Source of the DNA: Enterobacter huaxiensis
GTDB lineage: Bacteria > Pseudomonadota > Gammaproteobacteria > Enterobacterales > Enterobacteriaceae
Assembly: GCF_003594935.2 (NCBI RefSeq)
Contig: NZ_CP043342.1
Span: 2,356,001 to 2,420,000, forward strand
Length of the DNA stretch: 64,000 nt
Direction of reading: 5' to 3'
Part shown: one piece after another, positions 44,315 through 52,989 of the stretch
Layout: the number at the start of each line of letters is the position of its first letter
How positions within the stretch are numbered: position 1 is the first letter of the stretch
The notes under the pieces: generated by a model
The model's database searches: none
The model's input: the letters and a program-made list of their open reading frames with translations, nothing else
What the model was told of the DNA's origin: nothing
Position numbers and translations under genes: made by a program

Positions 44315-45091
44315 ATGCTTCAGCGGTTATCAACGAAAAAAATGCTCCTGGTTTCTGCCCTGATGGCCTCCGGGCTGGCCAGGGCCGAGGTGGCGGTGCC
44401 TGATGTGGTAAAAAACTTCAGCGAGCAGCAGGACATCAAAATCATCAAGAAAATAGAGGCTCCCGGCGGCGCGCCTGCCTGGCTGGGGCAGTATCAGGAT
44501 ATGGGCGTCACGCTCTTTTTAACGCCTGATGGAAAGCATGTGGTCTCTGGCTATCTGTACGATGAAAAGGGAAAGAACCTCAGCGAGGAATATTTCCAGA
44601 AAGAGATTTACGCCCCGATGGGCCGCGAAATGTGGAAAAAACTCAATGCCGCGCACCCGCTGAAAGAGGGCGCAGAAAATGCCCCGCGCAAGGTGTTCGT
44701 CTTCGCCGATCCGTTCTGCCCCTACTGCAAGGCATTCTGGGCTGAAGCACAGCCGTGGGTGAACGCGGGCAAGGTTCAGCTTAATACGCTACTGGTTGCG
44801 TTTCTCAACCCTGACAGCGGTCGTAATGCGTCCGCTGTCCTGAATGCGAAAGATCCGGTTTCTGCCTGGAAGGAGTACGAACTGTCCGGCGGAAAAAAAC
44901 TGCCGAAACAGGAAGGCAGCGCGACGCGTGAGACCGTTGAAATACTGCAGAAACATCAGGTTTTAATGGACAGCCTCGGCGCCAATGCCACCCCGGCCAT
45001 TTACTATCTGAATGCGCAAAACGAACTGCAGCAGGTGGTGGGGATGCCGAACGAGAAACAGCTCGTGGAGATGTTCGGGCCGAAACCCTGA
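44315..45091 (+). CDS. DsbG-like periplasmic thiol:disulphide isomerase/chaperone
   Basis: A 258-residue protein resembling E. coli DsbG along its length. Signal peptide 1-24 (ending GLARA before EVAVP), N-terminal dimerisation domain, linker, and a thioredoxin domain with active site CPYC at 135-138 in FADPFCPYCKAFW and the cis-proline loop NATPAIYY. DsbG protects single cysteines from over-oxidation and helps reshuffle disulphides. ATG 44315 has AGAGGTGGTT before it; the GTG at 44300 is less likely. Here it is in an operon with an ECF sigma factor, not next to ahpC as in E. coli. Confidence 0.87.
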   Translation: MLQRLSTKKMLLVSALMASGLARAEVAVPDVVKNFSEQQDIKIIKKIEAPGGAPAWLGQYQDMGVTLFLTPDGKHVVSGYLYDEKGKNLSEEYFQKEIYAPMGREMWKKLNAAHPLKEGAENAPRKVFVFADPFCPYCKAFWAEAQPWVNAGKVQLNTLLVAFLNPDSGRNASAVLNAKDPVSAWKEYELSGGKKLPKQEGSATRETVEILQKHQVLMDSLGANATPAIYYLNAQNELQQVVGMPNEKQLVEMFGPKP

Positions 45092-45096
45092 CATCG

Positions 45097-45128
45097 CGGG
45101 CAGAAGCCGGGTGCTTCTGCCCGTTTTT
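45097..45128 (+). terminator. Rho-independent terminator of the sigma factor-dsbG operon
   Basis: CGGGCAGAAGC-CGGGT-GCTTCTGCCCG followed by TTTTT: perfect 11-bp stem, six bases after the stop. Confidence 0.93.
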
Positions 45129-45134
45129 AGCCGG

Positions 45135-46427
45135 TCAACTCCCCCAGCGTCCTCTCAGATAGCTGACCGCTTCCTGAGTCTGCGGCTGGTTCAGGTAGTC
45201 TTCACGAAACAGGATCGTACCGTTCACGTTGGGCAATGAATCGTTTAAATCGAGCTGTTTTTTCAGCTCCGGCACGCCGCCCTTCACCGTCCAGTCAGGC
45301 TCGTTTTTTGACGGGGCACCCACTTTGTAAAACGCGATACCGATGTAGAGGCGGGTGTGGGTCGGTTTCACCACGTCAGCCCACCATTTTGTCAGCACAT
45401 CGTAACGTGCAGCATCCCGCGCGAAGGGCCAGTAGATCTGCGGTGCGATGTAGTCCAGCAGGCCCTGCTGCACCCACTTACGCGTGTCAGCGTAGGATTC
45501 ATCATAGGCTGCGGCACCTCGCGTTTCAGAGCCCGCCGGGTCGAAGGAGCGGTTTCGCCAGACGCCCGCCGGGCTGACGCCGAACTCAACGTCGGGTTTC
45601 GCCAGCTTGATCGCGCGTGATACCTGCACAATCAGCTCTTGCGTATTGTGGCGACGCCAGTCTGCTTTCGAGGCAAATCCCTGCCCGTAACGCCTGTAGG
45701 TCAGCGAATCATTCAGATTAGAGCCCGGCGTTTCGGTGTAGAAATAGTCATCAAACTGCACGCCGTCTATCGCGTACTTCGTCACGACCTCGATCACGAC
45801 CTGCGTTATCCAGTCCCGCACCTCGGGGATACCCGGGTCGAGAACGAAACGATCGCCGGAGACCCGCACCCAGTCCGGGTGTTGTACGTACACGCTGGAC
45901 GGATGCAGGGTGGATGTCCGGTTGAGTTCGGCGACGGTTGACGGTTTGGTGTTGGTGGATACGCGATAGGGGTTAAACCAGGCGTGGACCTTCATTCCGC
46001 GCTTATGGGCTTCATCGAGCATAAACTGCAGCGGGTCGTAGCCGGGATATTCCCCAATATTTCCCGTCAGGGTGTCAGACCACGGGAGTATTTTGGACGA
46101 CCACAGGGCCGTACTGTCGGGTTTCACCTGGAAAAACACGGTATTAATGCCGAGGCTTTGCAGCTTATCGAGCTTATCTTTTAGCGCCTGCTTCTGCTGG
46201 GCAATACGCAGCTCCGGGCTTTTACCATTCACCCACGATACCGGCGGCCAGTCAAGGCGGGAGACCGTTGCCAGCCAGATCCCGCGCATCGGTTCGTTTG
46301 CCTGCGGCACGGGTTTATTTACCTGCGTGGGGGGCGTAACGAGAGACTTTGGTGGCGTTGAGGTGCAGCTAACAAGTAAAAGTGCGCAGCCAACCAGCGC
46401 ACCAATCCGTTTTACATGTCGTGTCAT
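45135..46427 (-). CDS. digH: Lipoprotein glycosyl hydrolase DigH (YddW)
   Basis: A 430-residue GH10-like (DUF187) lipoprotein matching E. coli DigH/YddW along most of its length. Lipobox LLLVSC at the end of the signal peptide, so the mature protein is an outer- or inner-membrane lipoprotein. Conserved segments PMRGIWLATVSRLDWPPVSW, GVQFDDYFYTETPG and DYIAPQIYWPF. E. coli DigH cleaves denuded glycan strands of peptidoglycan. I start it at 46427 (MTRHVKRIGALVGC); a longer frame to 46535 runs into the upstream gene. The upstream VF530 gene ends seven bases away, so the two are probably coupled. Confidence 0.92.
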   Translation of the reverse strand: MTRHVKRIGALVGCALLLVSCTSTPPKSLVTPPTQVNKPVPQANEPMRGIWLATVSRLDWPPVSWVNGKSPELRIAQQKQALKDKLDKLQSLGINTVFFQVKPDSTALWSSKILPWSDTLTGNIGEYPGYDPLQFMLDEAHKRGMKVHAWFNPYRVSTNTKPSTVAELNRTSTLHPSSVYVQHPDWVRVSGDRFVLDPGIPEVRDWITQVVIEVVTKYAIDGVQFDDYFYTETPGSNLNDSLTYRRYGQGFASKADWRRHNTQELIVQVSRAIKLAKPDVEFGVSPAGVWRNRSFDPAGSETRGAAAYDESYADTRKWVQQGLLDYIAPQIYWPFARDAARYDVLTKWWADVVKPTHTRLYIGIAFYKVGAPSKNEPDWTVKGGVPELKKQLDLNDSLPNVNGTILFREDYLNQPQTQEAVSYLRGRWGS

Positions 46428-46434
46428 CGATGTA

Positions 46435-46722
46435 TTAGCTCTTAGCGATCCGACTATTGGCCCACGGGTTAAAGGCAGGTTCATCAGGTTCAGCGGTGTC
46501 TTTATCGGCCAGAGACTCGAGATACAGTGCTTCAACTTCAGCGCGCGCCCACGGGGTGCGGCGCAGGAATTTCAGGCTGGATTTCACGCTCGGGTCTTTC
46601 CTGAAACAGTTGATTTTGATTCGGTCCCCCAGTTCGCTCCAGCCATATCGCGCAACCAGGGCAGTAACCTGCATTTCGAGGGTTACGCCATGCAATGGAT
46701 CGTTGGAAGTATGTGCAGTCAT
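46435..46722 (-). CDS. VF530 (DUF2132) family small protein
   Basis: A 95-residue protein with [20 protein letters not shown], then [20 protein letters not shown], the signature of the VF530/DUF2132 family, a small DNA-binding-like fold of unknown role. The acidic C-terminal tail ([15 protein letters not shown]) is less conserved. It lies directly upstream of digH. Confidence 0.8.
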   Translation of the reverse strand: MTAHTSNDPLHGVTLEMQVTALVARYGWSELGDRIKINCFRKDPSVKSSLKFLRRTPWARAEVEALYLESLADKDTAEPDEPAFNPWANSRIAKS

Positions 46723-46809
46723 AGGCGTCGGCTTGTCTCATTTTTTGTGGGGTTGGGTTTAACGCTGAAAGAGTACAAGAAAGAAGGGGAAGCGGCAATT
46801 TAAGCATGG

Positions 46810-46839
46810 GATCCTTCACCCCGATAAGGGGGAAGGATC
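46810..46839 (-). terminator. Hairpin at the end of the decarboxylase gene
   Basis: GATCCTTC-A-CCCC-GATAA-GGGG-GAAGGATC: a 12-bp stem with one bulged A, 17 bases past the stop on the minus strand. The following bases are only partly T-rich. Confidence 0.6.
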
Positions 46840-46856
46840 GGCTTTACGTATTAACG

Positions 46857-48338
46857 TTACTTGTTGAACAGCTCAGGCGCCCACGGCGTAGGGTCAACCT
46901 CCATAAACGGCGCGCGTTCAAACCGGGATTTCAGCGCCCAGGGCACCGTACAGTCAAAGATGGTTTTGCAGGTGATGCCGTTGCCGCGGATCGAATTGCT
47001 GTAGTCCGAAGCCTGAGACGGATCGAGCTGGTGGCCTCGTATTCCCGGCAGGTTGGTGATGCTGACATCTCCCTGCATGCGGGTGGTCATCGCCCACAGA
47101 ATGTCGTCACTGTCGAAAATATCCACGTCTTCGTCGACGAGAATAATATTTTTCAGTTCTGAATAGGTTGCCAGCGCGATAAGCGCAGCCTGGCCCTGAC
47201 GCCCTTCGTCAGACGGCTGGCGTTTTTTCACCTGTAAAATGCCGAGGAACTTCCCGCCGCCGGCGGTATGGGCATACACATTTTGCAGGAAACCGGGAAT
47301 CGCTTCTTCAACCGCGTTGCGGATGCTGGCTTCCGTAGGTAGCCCGGCCAGCGTGGTGTGCTCTTCGCCTGGCCCCACCAGCGTCTGCAGGATCGCCTGG
47401 TTGCGCATCGTCACCGCTTTCACTTTGATAACCGGCAGGGAGGGATTCGCCTCGCCGCAGTAGCCCGGGAATTCCGGCATCGCGTGCCCGGTATTGGTAT
47501 GCTGATCTTCTCTTACGCGTACGCCCGGCAGCAGCTCGCCTTCAATAATGATCTCCGCCCGCGCGATTGCTTTCTCCTGAACGGCCACGCCCTGGACCAG
47601 CTCAACCGGTTTTTGACGCAGCGCACCCGCCACGCCCAGCTCGTTGTAGCCAAACGGGGTGGTAGGGGCTTCGAAGCACGCGCCTATGTAGATTGCCGGA
47701 TCCAGCCCCATGTTGATGGTGACCGGCAGCGGCTTACCGGCGTCCTCAGCCTTTTTGCGGAACACTTCGATATGGCGACCCGCGGCAAGGAACATGGAGA
47801 GCTCATCCCGCTCCTGCACGCAGAGGCGGTGGATAGTGACGTCGGTCAGGGACGGATCTTCCGGATCGCTAGCCAGCACCAGGCCAAGGCAGAAAAACGG
47901 GCCTGCATCTATGGGGGTATTGGTCGGCGCGGGCAGAAGTTTACGCAGGTCGAAATCGGGGTCGTCGGCGTAAAAAACCTGCTCCTGGCAGGGAGCCTGC
48001 AGGGCCGGAACAACCACCGGGGCAACCGGGTTTTTCACCGCCTGGCCAACGTGCTTAGCCAGTTCGGAGGGTTCGCAGCCTAAAAGCAACGCCGCCCGTT
48101 CCCTGCTGGCGTGCATCCCCACGAGGATGCGCGAGTCCGGATAGCCCTTAATGCTGTTAAACATCATGGCAGGGCCCGTACGGGTCGGCCGTTTTACCGT
48201 ACCGCCTGCGCCAATGTGTCGGTATACGCCCGCCAGTTCGGCGTTGGGATCGACCGGATGGCTGGTTTCAATATACTGTCCTTCATGATGCTGCAGCAGT
48301 TCGATGGCGCTTCTGAGATCGTTGATTGGGTTTTCCAT
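46857..48338 (-). CDS. aroY: AroY/LpdC-type hydroxybenzoate decarboxylase (UbiD family)
   Basis: A 493-residue UbiD-family decarboxylase. PNAELAGVYRHIGAGGTVKR, MNMGLDPAIYIGACFEAPTT-like and EDVDIFDSDDILWAMTTRMQ segments match the AroY protocatechuate decarboxylase of Klebsiella/Enterobacter and LpdC gallate decarboxylase of Lactobacillus as I remember them. It uses prenylated FMN and removes CO2 from protocatechuate or gallate, giving catechol or pyrogallol. The small B and D subunits (UbiX-like flavin prenyltransferase and the ~75-residue D protein) are not adjacent, so the cofactor must come from ubiX elsewhere. A divergent LysR gene is the likely regulator. Confidence 0.88.
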   Translation of the reverse strand: MENPINDLRSAIELLQHHEGQYIETSHPVDPNAELAGVYRHIGAGGTVKRPTRTGPAMMFNSIKGYPDSRILVGMHASRERAALLLGCEPSELAKHVGQAVKNPVAPVVVPALQAPCQEQVFYADDPDFDLRKLLPAPTNTPIDAGPFFCLGLVLASDPEDPSLTDVTIHRLCVQERDELSMFLAAGRHIEVFRKKAEDAGKPLPVTINMGLDPAIYIGACFEAPTTPFGYNELGVAGALRQKPVELVQGVAVQEKAIARAEIIIEGELLPGVRVREDQHTNTGHAMPEFPGYCGEANPSLPVIKVKAVTMRNQAILQTLVGPGEEHTTLAGLPTEASIRNAVEEAIPGFLQNVYAHTAGGGKFLGILQVKKRQPSDEGRQGQAALIALATYSELKNIILVDEDVDIFDSDDILWAMTTRMQGDVSITNLPGIRGHQLDPSQASDYSNSIRGNGITCKTIFDCTVPWALKSRFERAPFMEVDPTPWAPELFNK

Positions 48339-48413
48339 AGTGTCCTCCCTCGAATGAATGCGTCCATTTTTATCCGAACGAGTGATACCATCAATGGCAT
48401 CATTAATGCTATT

Positions 48414-48435
48414 TTGATAAGTAATTTATTATCAA
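48414..48435. promoter_or_regulatory. Inverted repeat between the decarboxylase gene and its LysR neighbour
   Basis: TTGATAA-N8-TTATCAA, perfect 7-base arms, 17 bases before the LysR start and 76 before the decarboxylase start. Candidate LysR operator. Confidence 0.55.
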
Positions 48436-48451
48436 TGTGTGGCGATGTGTT

Positions 48452-49336
48452 ATGCAGTTTCGTTTAATGCGCAATTTCACCGTGGTGGCCGAAGAGCTTC
48501 ACATGCACCGGGCGGCAGAGCGGCTGAATATGGCGCAGCCCGCCCTCAGCCAGCAGATCAAGACGCTTGAGGAGCGTCTGGGCGTAACGCTTTTTAGCCG
48601 GGCGAACCGTCGCCTGACCCTGACGCCCGCAGGCGTAGCCTTTCTCAACAAGGCCAGAATCGCCATCTCAATGACGGAACAGGCGATCCTGGATGCCAGA
48701 CAAACGGCCAGGGGCGAGCAGGGGGTATTGAACCTCGGGTGCGTATCAAGCGCGATGTTTGACAGCAAACTGCCCGCGACGCTCCGCGAGCTGCATGCGC
48801 GGTGGCCGGCGATTACCATTTCCCTGATGACGGGGAACGTGCAAAGCCTGTATGCCGCCGTGCAGAGCAACCAGCTGGATGTTGCCATCATCCGCGCGCC
48901 GCTTCCGCTCCTTCCCGACGATCTGCAAAGCCGTCCTTTTACCACTGAGAAAACGGTTCTTGCGCTGTCCCGCCAGCATCCGCTTGCCGGATCCGCCGCG
49001 CTCACGCTCTCTTCCGTGAAGGACGAAAGGTGGATCTCCCTGCGCGACCCGGAGGGCATGGGGCTGGAGCAATACTTTTACGACGCCTGCAGCAGCGCAA
49101 GGTTTCAACCCCATGTCGTGCAAAATGCGACAGATGTCCCCACGGTGATAAGCCTGGTCGCGGCGGGGTTCGGCCTCGCGTTACTGCCAGCCTCTGCGCA
49201 GGCGGTGAGCCTGGAGAATGTGGTTTATGCCGACATCATCGATCGGCTGAAAGAGAGCGAGCTGACGCTGGTGTGTCACCGCATCATCCGCTCAGAGGTG
49301 TTAAAGCGGTTTCTGCACACGCTCGATCAGCGCTGA
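48452..49336 (+). CDS. LysR-type regulator, probable controller of the decarboxylase gene
   Basis: A 294-residue LysR regulator of the BenM/CatM-like group: HTH HMHRAAERLNMAQPALSQQI at about 18-37 and wing EERLGVTLFSRANRRLTLTP. The BenM/CatM group usually responds to aromatic acids, consistent with a partner that decarboxylates hydroxybenzoates. I use ATG 48452 (MQFRLMRNF); the GTG at 48437 adds five residues with no better ribosome site. Its last 10 bases overlap the convergent LysR gene at 49327. Confidence 0.85.
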   Translation: MQFRLMRNFTVVAEELHMHRAAERLNMAQPALSQQIKTLEERLGVTLFSRANRRLTLTPAGVAFLNKARIAISMTEQAILDARQTARGEQGVLNLGCVSSAMFDSKLPATLRELHARWPAITISLMTGNVQSLYAAVQSNQLDVAIIRAPLPLLPDDLQSRPFTTEKTVLALSRQHPLAGSAALTLSSVKDERWISLRDPEGMGLEQYFYDACSSARFQPHVVQNATDVPTVISLVAAGFGLALLPASAQAVSLENVVYADIIDRLKESELTLVCHRIIRSEVLKRFLHTLDQR

Positions 49337-50238
49337 CGTCCGGCAGCCTGCAGCAGCTGTTCGCGCAGCCACGCGTTGGCCGGATCCTGGCTGTTCTTAG
49401 GGTGCCAGTACATGCCGATGGCGATGGGCTGGAGGGGAAGCGGGGGCGGGAAAATATCGAGCGTCCGGGCGAAACGCTGCAGCATGCGGCGCGGCAGGGT
49501 GCAAAGCAGATCCGTGCCGGCGACGATCGGCGGGGCCATGGCGTAGCTTTGGGTGGACATCACCACGTTACGCTGATACCCCAGTCCTGCCAGGTTCTGG
49601 TCAACAAATCCGGAAAAGGGATCGCCCTCGGAGGAGACAACCAGATGGGACAGGGCGCAATAGCCTGCGATATCTAACGGTCCCGTTCCGCGCGGATGCG
49701 CCTTTCGCTGCGCCGTGGCAAATTCATCCTCGAAAAGCGTACGTCTGATCCACCCCTCTTGCGCTCCCGCATTTACGCCAATATAGACATCCACATCGCC
49801 GCTCTCCAGCTGCCCGGGCAGCTTAGCCATTTCGGGCAGGGCAAAGCGCAGGCGAACTCCCGGCGCCTCACGCCCGAGCTGATTTAACAGCTCAGCCCCC
49901 AGCATCAGCGCCGGGTTTTCGTGCAGCGCGATGACAAAGGTTCGGGTGCTGCTCTGCGCGCTGAACGTAGACGGCTCAAGCATGGCGGCGATGCCCCGCA
50001 ACACCCCGGCGACCTGCGGCCTGAGCGCCTCGGCTCTCGGGGTTGGCAATACCCCGCGTCCATGCGGGGAGGGGATAAACAGCGGTTCACCAAACAGGGC
50101 GCGCAGGCGAGCAAGCCGCGCGGACATCGCAGGCTGGCTCACGCCCAGCCGCGCCGCGGCATGGGTGATGTTTCGGTCCTGGAGCAGGGCATCCAACGTC
50201 AGGATCAGGTCAATATCGAGGTCTGAAATTGGCGTCAT
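49327..50238 (-). CDS. LysR-type regulator (NodD/LeuO-like group)
   Basis: A 303-residue LysR regulator starting MTPISDLDIDLILTLDALLQ, a start typical for the NodD/SyrM/LeuO-like branch. HTH HAAARLGVSQPAMSARLARL at about 27-46. It lies 11 bases after the MBL-fold gene on the same strand and may be transcribed with it, suggesting local control. Confidence 0.85.
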   Translation of the reverse strand: MTPISDLDIDLILTLDALLQDRNITHAAARLGVSQPAMSARLARLRALFGEPLFIPSPHGRGVLPTPRAEALRPQVAGVLRGIAAMLEPSTFSAQSSTRTFVIALHENPALMLGAELLNQLGREAPGVRLRFALPEMAKLPGQLESGDVDVYIGVNAGAQEGWIRRTLFEDEFATAQRKAHPRGTGPLDIAGYCALSHLVVSSEGDPFSGFVDQNLAGLGYQRNVVMSTQSYAMAPPIVAGTDLLCTLPRRMLQRFARTLDIFPPPLPLQPIAIGMYWHPKNSQDPANAWLREQLLQAAGRQR

Positions 50239-50249
50239 AGGGCATCCCT

Positions 50250-51227
50250 TTATTTTGCATCACGATTGGTATAGGTCACGGGCACCCAGGCGTAGCCGCT
50301 GCGTTCGCCTTTCGCCACATAGCCAATGCCCGGGAACGGCAGATGCGGCGCGGCGACCAAATCTTTATGCTTCACGAAATCCGCGAAGGCGTTGTTGCGC
50401 ACCCGGGCCGCACCGTCCTGATCCTGGTCGTAGGCGATGGTGATATTGGGCTGCGGGAACTGTACCGCAGCGACGTGGATAATGTCGCCAACAAAGGTGA
50501 GCTTTTCACCTTTGCTTTCCAGCGTATAAAACGCTGAACCCGGCGTGTGCCCGGGGTGAACCGTGCCGGTAATGCCGGGCAAGAGTTCGGCGCTGTCGGA
50601 AAATGTCTGCACTTTTCCGGCATCCAGGTAAGGCTTCAGCGTTTTGCGCGCAACGTCAAAATAGTTCTGGCCGTAGCCCGTTTTTTTCTGATTTTCCGCG
50701 TTAAAGAAAAAGTCGATATCCGGTTTGCCGACGTAAACCCGTGCGTTTGTGAAGACGCGCTGGCCGTCTTTCACCAGGCCGCCTGTATGGTCGGAGTGGG
50801 CGTGGGTCAGCAGGATGTCGGTAATATCCTGCGGCTTGATGCCCTGCGTTGCCAGGCTTTCAATCAGCCGGCCGCCATTGCCCGGGCCAAACAGCTGACC
50901 GGATCCGGTATCCACCAGAATGTTGTGGCCGGGTAACGCAATGTAATAAACGTTGATGGAGGCTTCGACGGGGTTGGTCTGGAAGTTCTTCGCCAGCAGC
51001 GCGTCGGTGTTTTGCGCGGTCGTCCGGCGCAGCAGTGAATGAAGATCCTGCGACACGCTGCCGTCGGTAAACGACGTCACGATGACATTTCCAACCTGAA
51101 TGTTGTAACCGCCAGCCTGCTGCTTAACAACGTGCTGTGGGGTACTGGCCGCTGCGTGGATGGCAGGGTAGAAAAGGAACGATCCTGTCAGGAGCGTTGA
51201 TACAGCGAGTTTTTTGAACGTGAACAT
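50250..51227 (-). CDS. Exported metallo-beta-lactamase-fold hydrolase
   Basis: A 325-residue protein with signal peptide (1-26, LAVSTLLTGSFLFYPAIHA) and a full MBL fold. Metal motif THAHSDHTGG, further ligands HPGHTPGS and a late histidine (AAPHLPFPG). It belongs to the large group that includes lactonases and AidC/AttM-like enzymes, so a quorum-signal lactonase is possible but not shown. Start ATG 51227 has AAGGAGACCCTC before it; the ATG at 51263 is a weaker choice. Confidence 0.85.
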   Translation of the reverse strand: MFTFKKLAVSTLLTGSFLFYPAIHAAASTPQHVVKQQAGGYNIQVGNVIVTSFTDGSVSQDLHSLLRRTTAQNTDALLAKNFQTNPVEASINVYYIALPGHNILVDTGSGQLFGPGNGGRLIESLATQGIKPQDITDILLTHAHSDHTGGLVKDGQRVFTNARVYVGKPDIDFFFNAENQKKTGYGQNYFDVARKTLKPYLDAGKVQTFSDSAELLPGITGTVHPGHTPGSAFYTLESKGEKLTFVGDIIHVAAVQFPQPNITIAYDQDQDGAARVRNNAFADFVKHKDLVAAPHLPFPGIGYVAKGERSGYAWVPVTYTNRDAK

Positions 51228-51295
51228 GAGGGTCTCCTTGTAAGTAAACCCATCATAGTTCAACTGAGATGTTTGAGAACGGGGGTAGAGTCAAT

Positions 51296-51324
51296 GTGAC
51301 CTATCCATGAGATGGATAGGTCAC
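51296..51324. promoter_or_regulatory. Perfect 13-bp inverted repeat between the SDR and MBL-fold genes
   Basis: Arms GTGACCTATCCAT and ATGGATAGGTCAC around GAG. It starts 9 bases after the SDR stop and is about 70-95 bases before the MBL-fold start. No T run on the minus strand, so an operator of the MBL-fold gene is at least as likely as a terminator of the SDR gene. Confidence 0.55.
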
Positions 51325-51333
51325 AGAGGAGCG

Positions 51334-52218
51334 TTACAGCACGCCCGTGCCGCCGTCGGAGCACCATACCTGGCCGGAGGCATAGGAACAGGCGTCAGAG
51401 GCAAACAGCACATACAGCGGGGCGATTTCAACAGGCTGGCCCGGTCTGCCAAGCGGCGTGTCTTCGCCGAAGTGCTGAACCTTCGACTGCGGCTGGCCGC
51501 CGCTCGACTGCAGCGGCGTCCAGTATGGGCCAGGCGCGACAGCGTTTACCCTTATGCCGCGCGGGCCTAGCTGCTTGGCGAGGGATTTGGTAAATGCCAC
51601 GTTGCAGGCTTTGGTTTGGGCATAGTCCACCAGGATCTCGCTGGGCTTAAACGCCTGAACGGACGAGGTGTTGATGATAACAGCGCCTTCCTGCAGATGA
51701 CGCAGCGCGGCCTTAGTGATCCAGAAGGGCGCATAAACGTTGGTTTTGAACGTAGCGTCAAAATCGGCGGTGGTGAGATTGTCGATGGACTCGCAGTACT
51801 GCTGACGCCCGGCGTTGTTGACCAGAATGTCCAGGCCGCCCAGTTCGGCAACGGCTTTTTCTACCAGCGTGTCGCAGAACGACTCAACCCGAATGTCGCC
51901 GGGGATGGCGACTGCTTTACGGCCTTCGGCCTCAATGAGGGCAATCACCGCTGCCGCATCAGATTCTTCCTCCGGCAGGTAGCCAATGGCCACATCCGCG
52001 CCTTCTCGCGCATAGGCGATGGCCACCGCGCGGCCAATACCGGAGTCGCCGCCGGTAATCAGCGCTTTTTTGCCCGCGAGCTTTCCTGAACCGATATAAC
52101 TGGTTTCACCATGATCCGGTAACGGCTTCATTTCCGATGCCAGCCCGGGTGCCAGCTGCGGTTGTTCCACAAATGGCGGACGAGGGTAATGCAGCGTGTG
52201 GTTATTTCCTGTAGACAT
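51334..52218 (-). CDS. SDR-family oxidoreductase, YghA-like
   Basis: A 294-residue short-chain dehydrogenase with an N-terminal extension (HYPRPPFVEQPQL) typical of the YghA/YhdF-type stress SDRs. Cofactor loop ITGGDSGIGRAVA, NNAG motif, catalytic Ser in INTSSVQA and Y-x3-K in YAQTK. ATG 52218 has AGGAGACCGGT before it. Substrate unknown; relatives are linked to general stress and desiccation. Same strand as the GNAT gene upstream. Confidence 0.87.
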   Translation of the reverse strand: MSTGNNHTLHYPRPPFVEQPQLAPGLASEMKPLPDHGETSYIGSGKLAGKKALITGGDSGIGRAVAIAYAREGADVAIGYLPEEESDAAAVIALIEAEGRKAVAIPGDIRVESFCDTLVEKAVAELGGLDILVNNAGRQQYCESIDNLTTADFDATFKTNVYAPFWITKAALRHLQEGAVIINTSSVQAFKPSEILVDYAQTKACNVAFTKSLAKQLGPRGIRVNAVAPGPYWTPLQSSGGQPQSKVQHFGEDTPLGRPGQPVEIAPLYVLFASDACSYASGQVWCSDGGTGVL

Positions 52219-52329
52219 ACCGGTCTCCTTAATAGTGAATTTCAAGATTAGCCGTAAATTACGCGCAGGCGCGCAAAACGAGCAAATTCAGATAAATCTA
52301 TATTCCTTTGGCCCGGATAAATACAGGCG

Positions 52330-52857
52330 TTACGCCAGCATGTAATACCAGAACAGCGCAATCTCCTCTTTTTCCGGCAGGGCGTTGTAAAGGTAACGGT
52401 CGTATCCGCCGAGGGTAAATCCGTAATTACGGTAGAACAGGCAGGCAGAAACATTCACGTTTTGCGTCTCCAGCGTTAATCCCGCGGCATTAACGCTGCG
52501 CGCCCACACGTGGGCAGCGGCCATCAGCTTGTGCGCCGCGCCGGTTCGCCGTTTAGACCGTTCAACGGCGATGTAATCGACGGAAATAAATTTATTCCAG
52601 CTGCTGGATGCCGTAATAAATCCGGCGATATCGCCTTCATCCGTTTCGGCGACCAGAAATATAGCATCCGGATTAACGCAATGATTTTCCAGCGTCTGGA
52701 GATCGAGTTCATACGTTTTTAGATATGGCTCATCTATCGCTTCGATTTGCAAATCACAGTGGATAAAAGGCTCTCTGGCAATATGGTTAACGGTGAAAGA
52801 AAAATCACAGCATTCAAGACGGCTGAGGTCTGTACTTAATCCTTTTCGAATCTGCAT
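52330..52857 (-). CDS. GNAT acetyltransferase resembling streptothricin acetyltransferases
   Basis: A 175-residue GNAT-fold protein. The acetyl-CoA region is at about 95-112 (VERSKRRTGAAHKLMAAAH, a modified Q/RxxGxG/A loop). The C-terminal half, LTLETQNVNVSACLFYRNYG then FTLGGYDRYLYN, and the ending ALFWYYMLA match the pattern of streptothricin acetyltransferases (Sat/SatA). Whether it modifies streptothricin or a natural cell substrate is unknown. Single gene, minus strand, divergent from treZ. Confidence 0.75.
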   Translation of the reverse strand: MQIRKGLSTDLSRLECCDFSFTVNHIAREPFIHCDLQIEAIDEPYLKTYELDLQTLENHCVNPDAIFLVAETDEGDIAGFITASSSWNKFISVDYIAVERSKRRTGAAHKLMAAAHVWARSVNAAGLTLETQNVNVSACLFYRNYGFTLGGYDRYLYNALPEKEEIALFWYYMLA

Positions 52858-52989
52858 AGCGTTCCTTGTGTGAGAGTCATCAATTAATGATAGACGAAGC
52901 GGTTAATATTACGGCCACAACACTCTTTTAATCCTGGTCTAAGCTTGTACTTCATTCCGCCTAAAAGGTGGGTCATGCGAGGACAATAA

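Noticed and set aside
46428..46535. N-terminal extension of DigH by 36 residues
   Set aside because: It would run into the VF530 gene and place residues before the lipoprotein signal peptide.
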